DNA of 44,758 nt from positions 1 through 44,758 of the forward strand of contig LXTG01000068.1 of NCBI GenBank assembly GCA_001643535.1, written 5' to 3'. Each line of letters opens with the position of its first letter. Within the stretch, counting starts at the first letter, position 1. The position numbers were made by a program, and so were the translations under genes. Shown here piece by piece: positions 32,802 to 42,213 of this stretch. This stretch comes from a candidate division NC10 bacterium SPGG6 (GTDB lineage Bacteria > Methylomirabilota > Methylomirabilia > Methylomirabilales > CSP1-5). The notes beneath the pieces were generated by a model, which worked only from the letters and a program-made list of their open reading frames with translations, was not told the origin of the DNA and did not search any database.

Positions 32802-34085
32802 TGGACTGACGACTTGGAGGGCCTCCTGGGCCGCCTCAACGGTAATCGCCACATCCTGGCTGGTGTGGGCGGCGGAGAGGAAAGCCGCCTCGAACTGAGA
32901 TGGGGGAAGGCTGATCCCTCGATCCAACATGGCGCCAAAGAAAGTGGCGTAGCGTTTGCTTTCGATCCGCTCGATATCCCGCTCATCCTGCACCGGACCC
33001 TGCGTAAAGAACAGGGTCCACATGGAACCAACCCGGTTGAGACAACAGGAGAGATTCGCCCTCCGATATGCCTCCTCCATCCCCTCGGCTAACGCTCTCC
33101 CCCGCTCCTCCAGATCACGGTAGACCCCTTCATCCCTCAAGAGGTTCAGGGTCTCGATGCCTGCCGTCATGGCCAGCGGATTGCCGGCCAGAGTCCCGGC
33201 CTGATAGACCGGGCCCAGTGGAGCGACCTGTTCCATCATCGCCTGACGACCCCCATAGGCTCCAACCGGCAGGCCCCCTCCGATGATCTTCCCCAGACAT
33301 GTCAGGTCGGGGCGAACCCCGTAAAGCCCCTGCGCCCCTCCGTAGCTCACGCGAAAGCCGGTGATCACCTCGTCAAAGATCAACAGGGCCCCGTATTGAT
33401 GAGTCAGTTCCCTGAGTCCCTCAAGGAAACCGGGCCTGGGCGGCACCACGCCCATGTTGCCTGCCACCGGCTCGACAATCACACACGCCACTTCCCCCCC
33501 CACCGCCTCCATGACCTCACGGAGCTGGTCCAGATTGTTATAGCTGAGCGTGATGGTCTCCTTCACCACGGCCTGAGGAACGCCGGCGGAATTCGGGATG
33601 CCCAGGGTCAGGGCGCCTGAACCGGCCTTGACCAACAGGCTATCGACATGACCATGGTAGCAGCCTGCGAACTTGACGATCTTGTCCCGCTTGGTGTACG
33701 CCCGGGCCACCCGAAGGGCACTCATCACCGCCTCGGTCCCGGAGCTCACGAAGCGGACCATCTCCACCGAGGGGAGGGCCTCGGTCACCCCTCTCGCCAA
33801 GGTGACCTCCAGCTCCGTCGGTGCCCCATAACTCGTTCCACGCTCTACCGCCTTCTGTAATGCCCTCACAACCTGGGGGTGAGCGTGTCCCAGGATCAAC
33901 GGTCCCCAGGACCCCACGTAGTCGATGTAGACCTTTCCGTCCACATCAAAGATCCTGGCACCCTCTCCCCTTTCGATGAAGAAGGGGCACCCCCCCACGG
34001 CCCGAAAGGCCCGGACGGGGCTGTTCACGCCCCCCGGAAGGTATCGCTGCGCCTCTTGAAAAAGATTCGCCGACTTCCTTCTCAT
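32796..34085 (-). CDS. hemL: Glutamate-1-semialdehyde 2,1-aminomutase
   Basis: PLP enzyme of the C5 pathway; makes 5-aminolevulinate. 429 residues. [47 protein letters not shown] and the PLP Lys in [17 protein letters not shown] are all present, as is [16 protein letters not shown] 34085 follows GGGAGAG; an ATG six codons earlier has none. It lies 164 bp after hemB on the same strand, and together they give porphobilinogen. Confidence 0.96.
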   Translation of the reverse strand: MRRKSANLFQEAQRYLPGGVNSPVRAFRAVGGCPFFIERGEGARIFDVDGKVYIDYVGSWGPLILGHAHPQVVRALQKAVERGTSYGAPTELEVTLARGVTEALPSVEMVRFVSSGTEAVMSALRVARAYTKRDKIVKFAGCYHGHVDSLLVKAGSGALTLGIPNSAGVPQAVVKETITLSYNNLDQLREVMEAVGGEVACVIVEPVAGNMGVVPPRPGFLEGLRELTHQYGALLIFDEVITGFRVSYGGAQGLYGVRPDLTCLGKIIGGGLPVGAYGGRQAMMEQVAPLGPVYQAGTLAGNPLAMTAGIETLNLLRDEGVYRDLEERGRALAEGMEEAYRRANLSCCLNRVGSMWTLFFTQGPVQDERDIERIESKRYATFFGAMLDRGISLPPSQFEAAFLSAAHTSQDVAITVEAAQEALQVVSPE

Positions 34086-34249
34086 GGTCTCTCCCGCACC
34101 CATCGGCGCACCACTTTTTTATTAATTCCACCCGGCCTCGGTTCGGCGGACAGACCGATACCCAACTTCCACACCACCGTGATTGGAGGAATGGCACCCG
34201 GCAGATGTCTCAACGCGACGTCGGCGACCACGACGGGATGAAAAAGGAA

Positions 34250-35230
34250 TTACTCGGTCCGGCGAAGGAGCCGAGCGGCGTCTTTGGCGAAGTACGTGAG
34301 GATCAGGTCGGCCCCCGCCCGTTTGATGGCCGTGAGGATCTCCAACATGGCTCGCTCCTCCTCCAGCCATCCCAGTCTGGCGGCGGCCTTCACCATGGCG
34401 AATTCCCCACTCACATTGTAGGCGGCCACCGGCACGTCAAACTCGGTCCGGACCCGCCATAGGACGTCCAGGTATGCCAGGGCAGGCTTCACCATGACGA
34501 TATCGGCCCCCTCCTCGATGTCCATGGCGACCTCTCGTAAGGCCTCCACGACGTTTGCCGTATCCATCTGATAGCTCCGCCGATCCCCGAATTGAGGGGC
34601 CGACTCCGCCGCCACCCGGAAGGGTCCGTAGAAAGCCGAGGCGTATTTGGCCGCATACGACATGATCGCGACCTCCTCAAAACCGCTCGTGTCCAAGGCC
34701 TCGCGGATCGAGGCCACTCGGCCGTCCATCATGTCCGAGGGGGCCACGATGTCTGCCCCCGCCTCCGCCTGGGAGACCGCAGCCTTCGCCAGGAGTTCCA
34801 GGGTCGGATCGTTTTTGACAATCCCCTTCTCCACCACCCCGCAGTGGCCGTGACTCGTGTATTCGCAAAGACATGTGTCGGTGATGACGAGGAGGTCCGA
34901 GACCGAATCTTTAATGGCTTGCACGGCCTGTTGGATAATCCCATCCTTGGCGTACGCCTCGGATCCGTGGGCATCCTTATGCTCCGGGATGCCGAAGAGG
35001 AGAACCGCAGGGATGCCGAGGGTGGCAATCTCTTTGACTTCCCTGGTGAGCTGGTCCACAGAGAATTGGTAGTTGCCGGGCATAGGCGGAATTTCCTGTC
35101 GGATCCCGCGCCCGTGAACGACGAAGAGCGGCATAATGAGATTGTCCACCTGCAGGATCGTTTCCCGGACCATCCGACGGATCGTTTCCGACCGCCGGAG
35201 ACGTCGGGGGCGCCGCAATGGAAAATGCAT
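34250..35230 (-). CDS. hemB: Delta-aminolevulinic acid dehydratase (porphobilinogen synthase)
   Basis: Joins two 5-aminolevulinate molecules into porphobilinogen. 326 residues. The zinc-type Cys cluster [14 protein letters not shown] is complete, and the two active-site Lys are in [15 protein letters not shown] and [31 protein letters not shown] at the start is typical. ATG 35230 follows GAAGG and a good promoter at 35281-35309. Confidence 0.97.
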   Translation of the reverse strand: MHFPLRRPRRLRRSETIRRMVRETILQVDNLIMPLFVVHGRGIRQEIPPMPGNYQFSVDQLTREVKEIATLGIPAVLLFGIPEHKDAHGSEAYAKDGIIQQAVQAIKDSVSDLLVITDTCLCEYTSHGHCGVVEKGIVKNDPTLELLAKAAVSQAEAGADIVAPSDMMDGRVASIREALDTSGFEEVAIMSYAAKYASAFYGPFRVAAESAPQFGDRRSYQMDTANVVEALREVAMDIEEGADIVMVKPALAYLDVLWRVRTEFDVPVAAYNVSGEFAMVKAAARLGWLEEERAMLEILTAIKRAGADLILTYFAKDAARLLRRTE

Positions 35231-35280
35231 CCTTCGATCTCCGTGAGAAACGAGAGGCCTTAACCTCGGGATGTGCTCTA

Positions 35281-35309
35281 TATATACCGAACTGTCCGGC
35301 TTGGGTCAA
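35281..35309 (-). promoter_or_regulatory. Sigma-70 promoter of hemB-hemL
   Basis: Minus-strand TTGACC (35304-35309), 17 bp, TATATA (35281-35286), about 50 bp before hemB ATG. It lies in the divergent gap with the histidine kinase gene. Confidence 0.7.
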
Positions 35310-35394
35310 TGTCCAGCATCTCTTCACCCCTCAGCTCTGGGCCAAGCACCCATTGCTGACTGCTGCCGCTCCTTGCTTGCAAAAACATGAAGAG

Positions 35395-36957
35395 ATGGGT
35401 ATCATAGGCGCCATCATGGGGAGACCCGTAGGCAAGCTCTCAGAACGAAAGCCAAAAACCAGGTCGCTAGGCCAAGTTCGTGCCGACGGACTGGACCCGA
35501 AGGGTCTCCTGACCACCCTCCTCTCCCGCCTCGACGTGGGTGTCCTGGCTGTGGACCGCCACGGAAAGATCATCACCACGAACACAGCCTGGTGGACTCT
35601 TTTGGGGCTCCCACGCCGCCAACCTTCCGGCCGAGGCTTCGGCGTCGCCTTCCCGCCTCCTCTGCGATCCCAGGCGCGATCCCTCGTCGAGGAGCTCCGT
35701 CAGAAGAAGGATCCGGCGGGGCTTCTCATGGCCGAGGAGGGGCTCCACCTCCAGGCGACCCCCTGGAAGAGGGGGGCGCTCTTCTTGCTGACCGAACAAC
35801 CGCTCTTACGAGAGCGAGCCCTGACACAAAAGATCCTGGACAGTCTCCCCCTAGGCCTCTATGTCATCGACCGAAGCTTCACCATCGTCGCCTGGAATCG
35901 AACCCGGGAGACGGCCCCCTGGGGTATGAAACGGGAGGAGGTGATCGGCCGGAATCTCTTTCATGCCCTCCCCTCGTTGCGGCGCACCAGGATTGAGGAG
36001 GAGTTCCGCCAGGTCTTCGAGACCGGGGCTACTCTCCAGGTAGAAGAGTACTCAACATTGGAGGGAGATCGGAGGACCTTCCGGATCAGCAAGGTCCCCC
36101 TTACCAGCGTTTCAGGTCTTGTCACCCACGTGATAACACTGGTTGAAGATATCACCGAACGCCGACGGATAGAGCGACAACTCTTGGCCAGCGAGAAGCT
36201 GGCCGGAATTGGCCAGCTCGCCTCTGGCATTGCCCACGAATTGAACAATCCGATGGCCACTATTGCCTCCTGTGCCGAGGGTCTCCTCAAACAAAGCCAC
36301 GGCCCCCCGTCGGCCCTGAAGGATTCCGAGGACTTCAGGCCTTATCTTCGCATCATCGAGGAGGAGGTCTACCGATGCAAGGGGATCCTAGTCGGTCTCT
36401 CCGAAATCAGCCGAGAGGGGAGTGGGGAGCAGCATCCCATCGATCTCCGCGCCCTGCTCGAGGGGACTCTCCGTGTCCTCAGCTATCAACTCCGGAGCCG
36501 GGGGATCACCGTCAACCGAGAATTTGAGGACGACCTGCCTCTGCTCCTGGGCAACGAGGGAGAGCTCCGCCAGGCATTCCTGGCCCTCTTTATCAATGCC
36601 CTCGAGGCCATGAACAGGGGCGCCATCCTGACCATTAGGGCCAGAGCGGCTGGTCCCGGGGCGCGGGTTCTTAGTTCTCCACCAACGAGGTTCCAGTCCT
36701 TGCGATCGGCCCCAGGGATCCTGGTCGAGATCGAGGACACTGGTCGGGGGATCCCCGCCCACCTCTTGCCCCGGGTCTTCGAACCCTTCTTCAGCACGAA
36801 GCCCCCCGGAAAAGGCGCAGGGCTAGGCCTGTATATCTGCGAGGGAATTATGAGTGCCCACGGGGGCAGGATGGAGATCGATTCGGTCGAGGGGAAGGGG
36901 ACGCTCGTCCGGATCCACCTCCCCTCGGCAAAAACCCCGATCAGAGAGAGGGGATAA
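35395..36957 (+). CDS. PAS-containing cytoplasmic sensor histidine kinase
   Basis: About 520 residues from ATG 35395 (start uncertain; frame open to 35218). A first PAS-like region (LDVGVLAVDRHGKIITTN), a second PAS (LPLGLYVIDRSFTIVAWN to LVEDITERRRIERQL), the phospho-His motif KLAGIGQLASGIAHELNNP, and a HATPase domain with FINALEAM (N box), EIEDTGRGIP and FEPFFSTKPPGKGAGLGLYI. No membrane helix. The next gene, an NtrC-type regulator, overlaps by one base (TAATG) and is its partner. Confidence 0.93.
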   Translation: MGIIGAIMGRPVGKLSERKPKTRSLGQVRADGLDPKGLLTTLLSRLDVGVLAVDRHGKIITTNTAWWTLLGLPRRQPSGRGFGVAFPPPLRSQARSLVEELRQKKDPAGLLMAEEGLHLQATPWKRGALFLLTEQPLLRERALTQKILDSLPLGLYVIDRSFTIVAWNRTRETAPWGMKREEVIGRNLFHALPSLRRTRIEEEFRQVFETGATLQVEEYSTLEGDRRTFRISKVPLTSVSGLVTHVITLVEDITERRRIERQLLASEKLAGIGQLASGIAHELNNPMATIASCAEGLLKQSHGPPSALKDSEDFRPYLRIIEEEVYRCKGILVGLSEISREGSGEQHPIDLRALLEGTLRVLSYQLRSRGITVNREFEDDLPLLLGNEGELRQAFLALFINALEAMNRGAILTIRARAAGPGARVLSSPPTRFQSLRSAPGILVEIEDTGRGIPAHLLPRVFEPFFSTKPPGKGAGLGLYICEGIMSAHGGRMEIDSVEGKGTLVRIHLPSAKTPIRERG

Positions 36958-38339
36958 TGCGCGCCGGACAGGGCAAGATCCGGGTTCTGATTGCCGACGA
37001 CGAGAAGAACTTTGCCAGGGTGTTGAAGGCAGAGCTCGGGCGTGAGGGGCACAGCACCGAGGTCTCCTCGAACGGGCGGGAGGCCCTCGAGAGACTCAAG
37101 GAGCAGGAATTCGACGTCCTCATCCTCGATCTCAAGATGCCCAAGCTCGGGGGGATGGAGGTTCTCAAGGAGCTGCGGAAGTGGACCCTGGCGCCGGAGG
37201 TGATTATCCTCACCGGACACGGAACCATCCCGACTGCCGTGGAGGCCATGAAGCTCGGCGCTTACACTTATATGATGAAGCCCTGCAAGACCGCCGAGCT
37301 GAACCTCCTGATCCGAAAGGCGTATGAAAAGCAGCAGATCCTCCGAGAGAATCTCTACCTCAAGACTCGCCTGGCGAAGGACGACCCATTTCCGGAGATC
37401 GTGACCACCAGTGAGAAGATTCGGCGGATCCTGGAGATGCTCACCAAGATCGCGCCGACCGATTCTACCGTCCTCATAACCGGCGAGAGCGGCACCGGCA
37501 AGGAACTGGTCGCGAAGGCCATCCACCAGAAATCGAAGCGGAAAGACAAACCTTTCCTGGTCATCAACTGCGGGGCGCTACAGGAGAGCATCCTGGAGAG
37601 TGAGCTTTTCGGGCATGAGAAGGGGGCATTCACCGGGGCCCACACGACAAAGCTCGGCCTCTTCGAGGTGGCGGACAGAGGAACTCTCCTCCTCGACGAG
37701 ATCGGCGAGATCTCCCAGGCCATGCAGTTGAAGCTCCTGCGCGTCATCGAGAACGGCAAGTTCTTCCGGGTCGGAAGCACGCGGGAGCGGCAGGTCGATG
37801 TCCGGGTCCTCTCGGCAACGAATAGAGACCTCCAGGCACATGTTAAGGCCGGAAAATTTCGCGAGGATCTGTATTATCGCATCAATGTCATCCCCCTCCA
37901 CGTTGCTCCCTTGCGAGAGCGGCCTGAGGACGTCCCTCTCCTGACGCAACACTTTCTGCAGCTCTTCGCTCCCCTTGGCAAGAAGACCATGAGTAGGGAC
38001 GCCATCAATTACCTCACCCGCTACTCCTGGCCTGGGAACGTCCGGGAGCTCCAGCACGTCATTCGGCGGGCCCTTATCCTCTCTCCCAAAGACCAGATCG
38101 AAGCGGAGGATCTTCCCCTTGACCTCCAGGTAGACCAGGTTTCGAAACGGGTGGCTGCCTCGCACGGCTCTCCGTCCACCCTCGGGGAGGTAGAGCGGCA
38201 GCATATCCTCCGGGTCATGGAGCAGGCAAAGGGGCACCGGGGAGAGGCCGCACAGATCCTAGGGATCGATCCCAAGACCCTATACCGCAAGCTCCTGACC
38301 TACCGTATCGATATCCCCGAACCCCGCGACCGTCGCTAA
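36957..38339 (+). CDS. NtrC-family sigma-54-dependent response regulator
   Basis: 460 residues: receiver (1-120) with LIADDEKN, the phosphoacceptor in LILDLKMPK, and the KP switch Lys; AAA+ domain with GESGTGKELVAKAI (Walker A), the GAFTGAHT sigma-54 loop, LLLDEIGEIS (Walker B) and YSWPGNVRELQHVI; C-terminal Fis-type HTH (RGEAAQILGIDPKTLYRKL). It activates RNA polymerase with sigma-54. A likely target promoter lies just downstream at 38456. Confidence 0.96.
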   Translation: MRAGQGKIRVLIADDEKNFARVLKAELGREGHSTEVSSNGREALERLKEQEFDVLILDLKMPKLGGMEVLKELRKWTLAPEVIILTGHGTIPTAVEAMKLGAYTYMMKPCKTAELNLLIRKAYEKQQILRENLYLKTRLAKDDPFPEIVTTSEKIRRILEMLTKIAPTDSTVLITGESGTGKELVAKAIHQKSKRKDKPFLVINCGALQESILESELFGHEKGAFTGAHTTKLGLFEVADRGTLLLDEIGEISQAMQLKLLRVIENGKFFRVGSTRERQVDVRVLSATNRDLQAHVKAGKFREDLYYRINVIPLHVAPLRERPEDVPLLTQHFLQLFAPLGKKTMSRDAINYLTRYSWPGNVRELQHVIRRALILSPKDQIEAEDLPLDLQVDQVSKRVAASHGSPSTLGEVERQHILRVMEQAKGHRGEAAQILGIDPKTLYRKLLTYRIDIPEPRDRR

Positions 38340-38343
38340 GAGA

Positions 38344-38378
38344 AGCTTTCAGCTATCAACCGTCAGCGGTCATGGTCG
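38344..38378. repeat. Heptad array AGC(T/G)(A/T/G)TC x5
   Basis: AGCTTTC, AGCTATC, AACCGTC, AGCGGTC, ATGGTCG right after the regulator stop, in the gap to the CheY-like gene. Confidence 0.65.
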
Positions 38379-38455
38379 GGCAGATTGTCCCTCCTTCAGC
38401 CGAGCGTCTCTCCACCCTTCCTCATAAGAATAAAACCCTCCCGGCAGGGCTCACT

Positions 38456-38470
38456 TGGCACCTTCCTTGC
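38456..38470 (+). promoter_or_regulatory. Consensus sigma-54 (-24/-12) promoter
   Basis: TGGCAC, five bases, TTGC: an exact match to the invariant core. Preceded by T and followed by T as in the consensus. Start of transcription about 38482, 17 nt before the CheY-like ORF. The NtrC-type regulator is the gene next upstream. Confidence 0.88.
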
Positions 38471-38498
38471 TAGGAGAGGATCAGGATAAGGAGAGGCC

Positions 38499-38879
38499 AT
38501 GCGAATCATGATTATCGACGACGATTACTACACCTGTCAGACCCTTTCCCGGCTCCTGACGGCGAAGGGGTTCTCCACCCATATCCATACCACGGTCGCG
38601 GATGCGGTGCGGACCCTCCTCGCCGAAGAATTCGACGCAATGCTCTTGGACTATCACCTCCCAGGCTTAAACGGCACCGATGCCCTCCCCATAATCCAAG
38701 AAGTCTCTCCCCGACTGCCCGTCATCCTCATGATGCACGAAACCACTTTAGAGGACCGAGAGAAGGCCCTTCGGGCCGGGGCTTTTTACATCTTGCAAAA
38801 GCCCATCAACCATCGGGCACTACTCCAGGCCATCCGATCGACCCGCCCCTCTCCCACGCCCAAAAGACACCGAAAATAG
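38499..38879 (+). CDS. Single-domain CheY-like response regulator
   Basis: 126 residues, one receiver: acidic pocket IIDDDYYT, phosphoacceptor in AMLLDYHLPG, Thr replaced region MMHETT, and the KP Lys in YILQKPINHRAL. No output domain; the tail is basic (TPKRHRK). It is under the sigma-54 promoter at 38456, so the upstream kinase/NtrC pair likely controls its level. Confidence 0.92.
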   Translation: MRIMIIDDDYYTCQTLSRLLTAKGFSTHIHTTVADAVRTLLAEEFDAMLLDYHLPGLNGTDALPIIQEVSPRLPVILMMHETTLEDREKALRAGAFYILQKPINHRALLQAIRSTRPSPTPKRHRK

Positions 38880-39007
38880 CCGGGACGCCCCCTGCAACAG
38901 CGCCGCGAGAAGGGCGAGCCGCCCTCCCGTGCCAAAGGGGATATTCCAGCGAATATTCGTCTGTCCAGGTCCCCGCAGAGGAGGTTTACACCAAAGATTT
39001 GAGGGGA

Positions 39008-40309
39008 TCAAAAGATGGATTTGAAACCCAGCGCGCGCAGGGCGGCGGCGGCGGTATAGAGGGAGCCGGTGATCAAAATGGTATCATCAGAATCGGCCAG
39101 GGCGCGGGCCGTCTCCAAGGCTTCCGGCATGGTCTCAGCGACCCTGACCTTGTCAAAGCAGCCAGAGGCAACAGTAGCCAATTCCCTTGGCTCGGCACCC
39201 CGGTCGCTCTCCGGACGGGTGAGGATGACGGCAGAGGCCAGAGGGGCCAAGATCCCAAGCATCTGCTCCCAGGCCTTGTCTTTGAGGACGCCAAAGATGA
39301 CCAGGAGGCAACCCGAAAGTTTTTCCTCTTCCAGGAAGGCCCGCAAGGCCCTGATGCCCGACGGGTTGTGGGCCCCGTCTATCAGAATCCGGGGCCGTGC
39401 CGAGACCAACTGAAGGCGGCCGGGGCAGCGGGCGGCCGCCAGCCCCTCGCGTATCCGCGACTCGCCCACCCGGAAACCCTTCTCCTCAAGCAGCTCCGCC
39501 ACCGCAACCGCCGTGACCGCGTTCAGGACCTGGTGCCTGCCCATGAGGGGAACCTGCAGACAATCGTACTCCCTGAGTCTCCCCGTGAGCCGGAAAGTCT
39601 CCCCCTGCTCGGAGCGAGCCAGGTGCTCTACCCGATACTGCTCCTGGACCCTGATCAAGCGAGCCCCCTTCTGCCGACCAATCCGGTCGATTGCCTCCAG
39701 AGCCGCACCCTCCGCGGCGCTCACGACCCATCCTTCCTCCCGGATAATTCCCGCCTTTTCTGCGGCAATGCTCTCTAGGCTATCGCCGAGATGCTCCTGG
39801 TGCTCGAGCCCAATATTGGTGATGACCGCCACCTCCGCCTGGAGGATGTTGGTCGCATCGGAACGGCCGCCGAGACCGACCTCGATCACCCCCCAATCCA
39901 CAGAGCGACGGGCGAAGTGGAGGAACGCCAAAGCCGTGGCCGCCTCAAAGAAGGTGGGAGACGAGAGGGGAGACGGAGAGAAGACGTGATCGATGACTTG
40001 GGCGATCTCAGTGGCAAGGGCAGCCAATTCCTCCTCAGAGACTGGATGGCCGTCAACTAGAATCCGTTCCCGAAATTCCAAAAGATGGGGGGAGGTATAG
40101 AGACCAACAGTGAAGCCCGCCGCACGGAGGATCCCGTCCAAAAAGGCGGCGGTTGAACCCTTTCCGTTGGTCCCAGCCACATGGACGGACCGAAAGGTCG
40201 CTTCAGGATGGTCAAAGGCCTCCACCAGACGGAGTGTGTTCTCCAGCCCCAGCCTAATGCCAAAGCGCTGAAGCCCATCCAGGAAAGCGAGTGCGTCAGG
40301 ATAGTTCAT
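39008..40309 (-). CDS. folC: Folylpolyglutamate synthase/dihydrofolate synthase
   Basis: 433 residues of the Mur-ligase fold. HVAGTNGKGSTAAFLDGIL is the ATP loop, GLYTSPHLLEFRERI the substrate loop, and IGLGGRSDATNI-like EVGLGGRSDATNIL and IDGAHNPSGIRALRAFLEE follow. It adds glutamate to (dihydro)pteroate and folates. Convergent with the CheY-like gene. Confidence 0.96.
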   Translation of the reverse strand: MNYPDALAFLDGLQRFGIRLGLENTLRLVEAFDHPEATFRSVHVAGTNGKGSTAAFLDGILRAAGFTVGLYTSPHLLEFRERILVDGHPVSEEELAALATEIAQVIDHVFSPSPLSSPTFFEAATALAFLHFARRSVDWGVIEVGLGGRSDATNILQAEVAVITNIGLEHQEHLGDSLESIAAEKAGIIREEGWVVSAAEGAALEAIDRIGRQKGARLIRVQEQYRVEHLARSEQGETFRLTGRLREYDCLQVPLMGRHQVLNAVTAVAVAELLEEKGFRVGESRIREGLAAARCPGRLQLVSARPRILIDGAHNPSGIRALRAFLEEEKLSGCLLVIFGVLKDKAWEQMLGILAPLASAVILTRPESDRGAEPRELATVASGCFDKVRVAETMPEALETARALADSDDTILITGSLYTAAAALRALGFKSIF

Positions 40310-40314
40310 GGCTT

Positions 40315-40335
40315 ATTGAAATTCGAATTTCGAAA
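40315..40335. repeat. Heptad array with TTCGAAT/A units x3
   Basis: ATTGAAA, TTCGAAT, TTCGAAA; GAAATTCGAATTTC inside is a perfect 14-bp palindrome. It lies between divergent folC and the next gene and shares units with 28627. Confidence 0.7.
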
Positions 40336-40435
40336 TAGCTCCTGCTCCTCTACTATAACACCCGTGACCCTGTCAAGGAGAACCCTTTTGCCTATTGAAA
40401 CCGGGAGGCTATCGTGTTAGAGACGGGAAGGGGAG

Positions 40436-40708
40436 ATGATGGGGTTCCCCGAGCCGATTCAAGTTTCAAGCCACGCCGGATCGAGGGGAGAGGAGACCCC
40501 CCGCACCTTTTGCTCCTCGACGACCGACCGGGTTGAGGTGGTCCGGGTGCTTGAGCGGTGGATCCAAGAGGGGCTCCAGAGGGGTCAGAAGGAATATTTT
40601 CGGGTCCTCGCCTCCGACGGACAGATCTACATCCTGTATCGGGACCGGTCCTTAGACCTCTGGTTCATGGAGCAGGCGGGTTCAAGAGGGGGGCAGCGAG
40701 AAGGTTGA
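40436..40708 (+). CDS. Small protein, DUF6504-like
   Basis: 90 residues. The second half, VEVVRVLERWIQEGLQRGQ then YFRVLASDGQIYILYRDRSL and LWFMEQ, recalls small DUF6504-type proteins with YFRV-x-DG and YRD motifs. The N-terminus is low complexity. ATG 40436 or 40439, GGGGAG just upstream. Function unknown. Confidence 0.6.
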   Translation: MMGFPEPIQVSSHAGSRGEETPRTFCSSTTDRVEVVRVLERWIQEGLQRGQKEYFRVLASDGQIYILYRDRSLDLWFMEQAGSRGGQREG

Positions 40709-40781
40709 TCGTGCCACGCGGAGAAACTGCGCGCCTTCCGTCGCCTGGACCGGCTTTTTCCTTCGCAGTCCCGCCAGACCG

Positions 40782-41843
40782 TTACCGGAGGCGAACATTT
40801 TTTCGAATAGCGGTGAGGAGTCTCGAGAAGTCCGGGTCGCCGCCCGTCAGGTCCTCGGTGACAAGCTCCACCTCGCCCGGGCCCCGAGCCCCCAGGCCCA
40901 ATTCTATGGCACGGCGGATCTGCTCCTGGTCCCAGACCCTCTTTGACGTCACCATCTCCCACCGGCCAAACGCCCTGATGATGCCGAGGGCCACCACATC
41001 GGTGGCGATGGGATCGCCGCTCGCTAGGACGATACCCGTCGGCACGGCCTCCCCGGACCAGGGGCCTCCATGGATCATGCTCTGGAGTCCGTCCACCACG
41101 AACAGGTGGGGGCGGACGGCCATATTGAGTTCCGCGACCGCCGGCTCCCACCCATCGCTGCCGTAATTCCACGGCTTATTCTTGCCGTGGACACACCCCA
41201 CGGTGTTCTTCAGGGCACAACTGAAGCTGGCACCGCGGTGCGTCTTGATGACAGGGACACTGATGAGCCGCTCGGCCTCGTACACTGCCTTGGCCACATA
41301 GACGGTTTTCGCATACTCTACCTGAGGGAGAGCCACCTTTATCCACTCCCCCTCATCAAAGGCCAGCACTTCTGCTCCCACCTCCCGGCCCACCTCCGCA
41401 ATCCCTGTCTTCTCCAAGTGGGGACGCGTGGGGAGGGAGAGCACCGCCGACATATCTCCCACCGCAAGAGACGCCGGGCCTTGCGCCTTGGCCAGAGCGG
41501 CGACCGCCCTGACCACCCGCGGGTCGGTGGTGGCCGGGGGAGGTTCACCCCAAACCACATTGGGTTTCACGAGGGTACGAGCACCCGCAACCCCGAGCCT
41601 TGCCATTCCTCCGACGAGGTCGACGGCCCTCTCGACCATCCGGGGAACATCGTCCCCGTGGACGATCGCCACGAGACTCCTTGATCCTGACCGAAACGGA
41701 TTCTCCAGCAGGGGCGGAGGGTTCCCCGAAGAGGCATCGGGAGAGAAGAGGATCTGCCTGAGCATCTCCCTGCAGGCCGGGACGAAGATACCAAGCGCTG
41801 CAAGACCGGTCAGTTGTAACAGGGACCGTCGCGTGATCTTCAT
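40782..41843 (-). CDS. Tat-exported DUF362 lipoprotein
   Basis: 353 residues. A twin-arginine signal TRRSLLQLTGLAALGIFVPAC at the start with a lipobox-like VPAC, then the DUF362 domain: TLVKPNVVWGEPPPATTDPR, ERLISVPVIKTHRGASFSCA, LKNTVGCVHGKNKPWNYGSD and VVDGLQSMIHGG. Members sit near Fe-S and redox genes; activity is unknown. ATG 41843 chosen for the Tat motif; upstream codons fall in a heptad repeat. Confidence 0.85.
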   Translation of the reverse strand: MKITRRSLLQLTGLAALGIFVPACREMLRQILFSPDASSGNPPPLLENPFRSGSRSLVAIVHGDDVPRMVERAVDLVGGMARLGVAGARTLVKPNVVWGEPPPATTDPRVVRAVAALAKAQGPASLAVGDMSAVLSLPTRPHLEKTGIAEVGREVGAEVLAFDEGEWIKVALPQVEYAKTVYVAKAVYEAERLISVPVIKTHRGASFSCALKNTVGCVHGKNKPWNYGSDGWEPAVAELNMAVRPHLFVVDGLQSMIHGGPWSGEAVPTGIVLASGDPIATDVVALGIIRAFGRWEMVTSKRVWDQEQIRRAIELGLGARGPGEVELVTEDLTGGDPDFSRLLTAIRKNVRLR

Positions 41844-41879
41844 GACCTGCCCCAGTCTCGAAGACTGTGCCGAGGTCGA

Positions 41880-41914
41880 ACTAGGGGATCCTAGGGGAGG
41901 GATCCTAGGGGTCA
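41880..41914. repeat. Heptad array GATCCTA/GGGGNNN x5
   Basis: ACTAGGG, GATCCTA, GGGGAGG, GATCCTA, GGGGTCA; alternates two units, so also a 14-bp repeat. Immediately upstream of the DUF362 gene. Confidence 0.75.
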
Positions 41915-41965
41915 AATCTTTTGTTGACTAATTCTCGCCAAATCCCCTCGATCCCCTCTGCCCAC

Positions 41966-42004
41966 AAAAAAAGCACCCGGGAGCCTGTGTCGCCCGCCCG
42001 GTGC
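41966..42004 (-). terminator. Rho-independent terminator, minus strand
   Basis: GCACCGGG (rc of 41997-42004) pairs with CCCGGGTGC (rc of 41973-41981) with one bulge, followed by TTTTTTT (rc 41966-41972). Ends transcription of the HEVAH gene. It lies in the 370-bp gap 41844-42213. Confidence 0.75.
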
Positions 42005-42048
42005 CCCAATGCTGCCGCGTCTATGCAATAAAGGTTTTTGCTATCAAT

Positions 42049-42078
42049 ACGTATTTTAGGTTTATATCCAAAATACGT
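42049..42078. repeat. 9-11 bp inverted repeat ACGTATTTT/AAAATACGT
   Basis: ACGTATTTT (42049-42057) and AAAATACGT (42070-42078), with an inner GG/CC. AT-rich in a GC-rich context. Could be a regulator site or an element end. Confidence 0.5.
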
Positions 42079-42213
42079 CCTGGAGGCAAATACCGTACCC
42101 CCGCCCCGAATCTCGCGCCAAACATTGGAGTTGGCTCCCCTTCCCCGTCGGAAAACATATCGGGTGAGGCTGACAGCAGACCGGAGAATGCCTTCTTGTG
42201 AGTCAACGGGGCC

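Noticed and set aside
38421..38450. Terminator after the NtrC-type gene
   Set aside because: CCCT/AGGG stem is only 4 bp and has no T-tract on the plus strand.
42001..42206. Short frames on both strands around the AT-rich palindrome
   Set aside because: They cross the terminator and palindrome, lack ribosome sites and known motifs.
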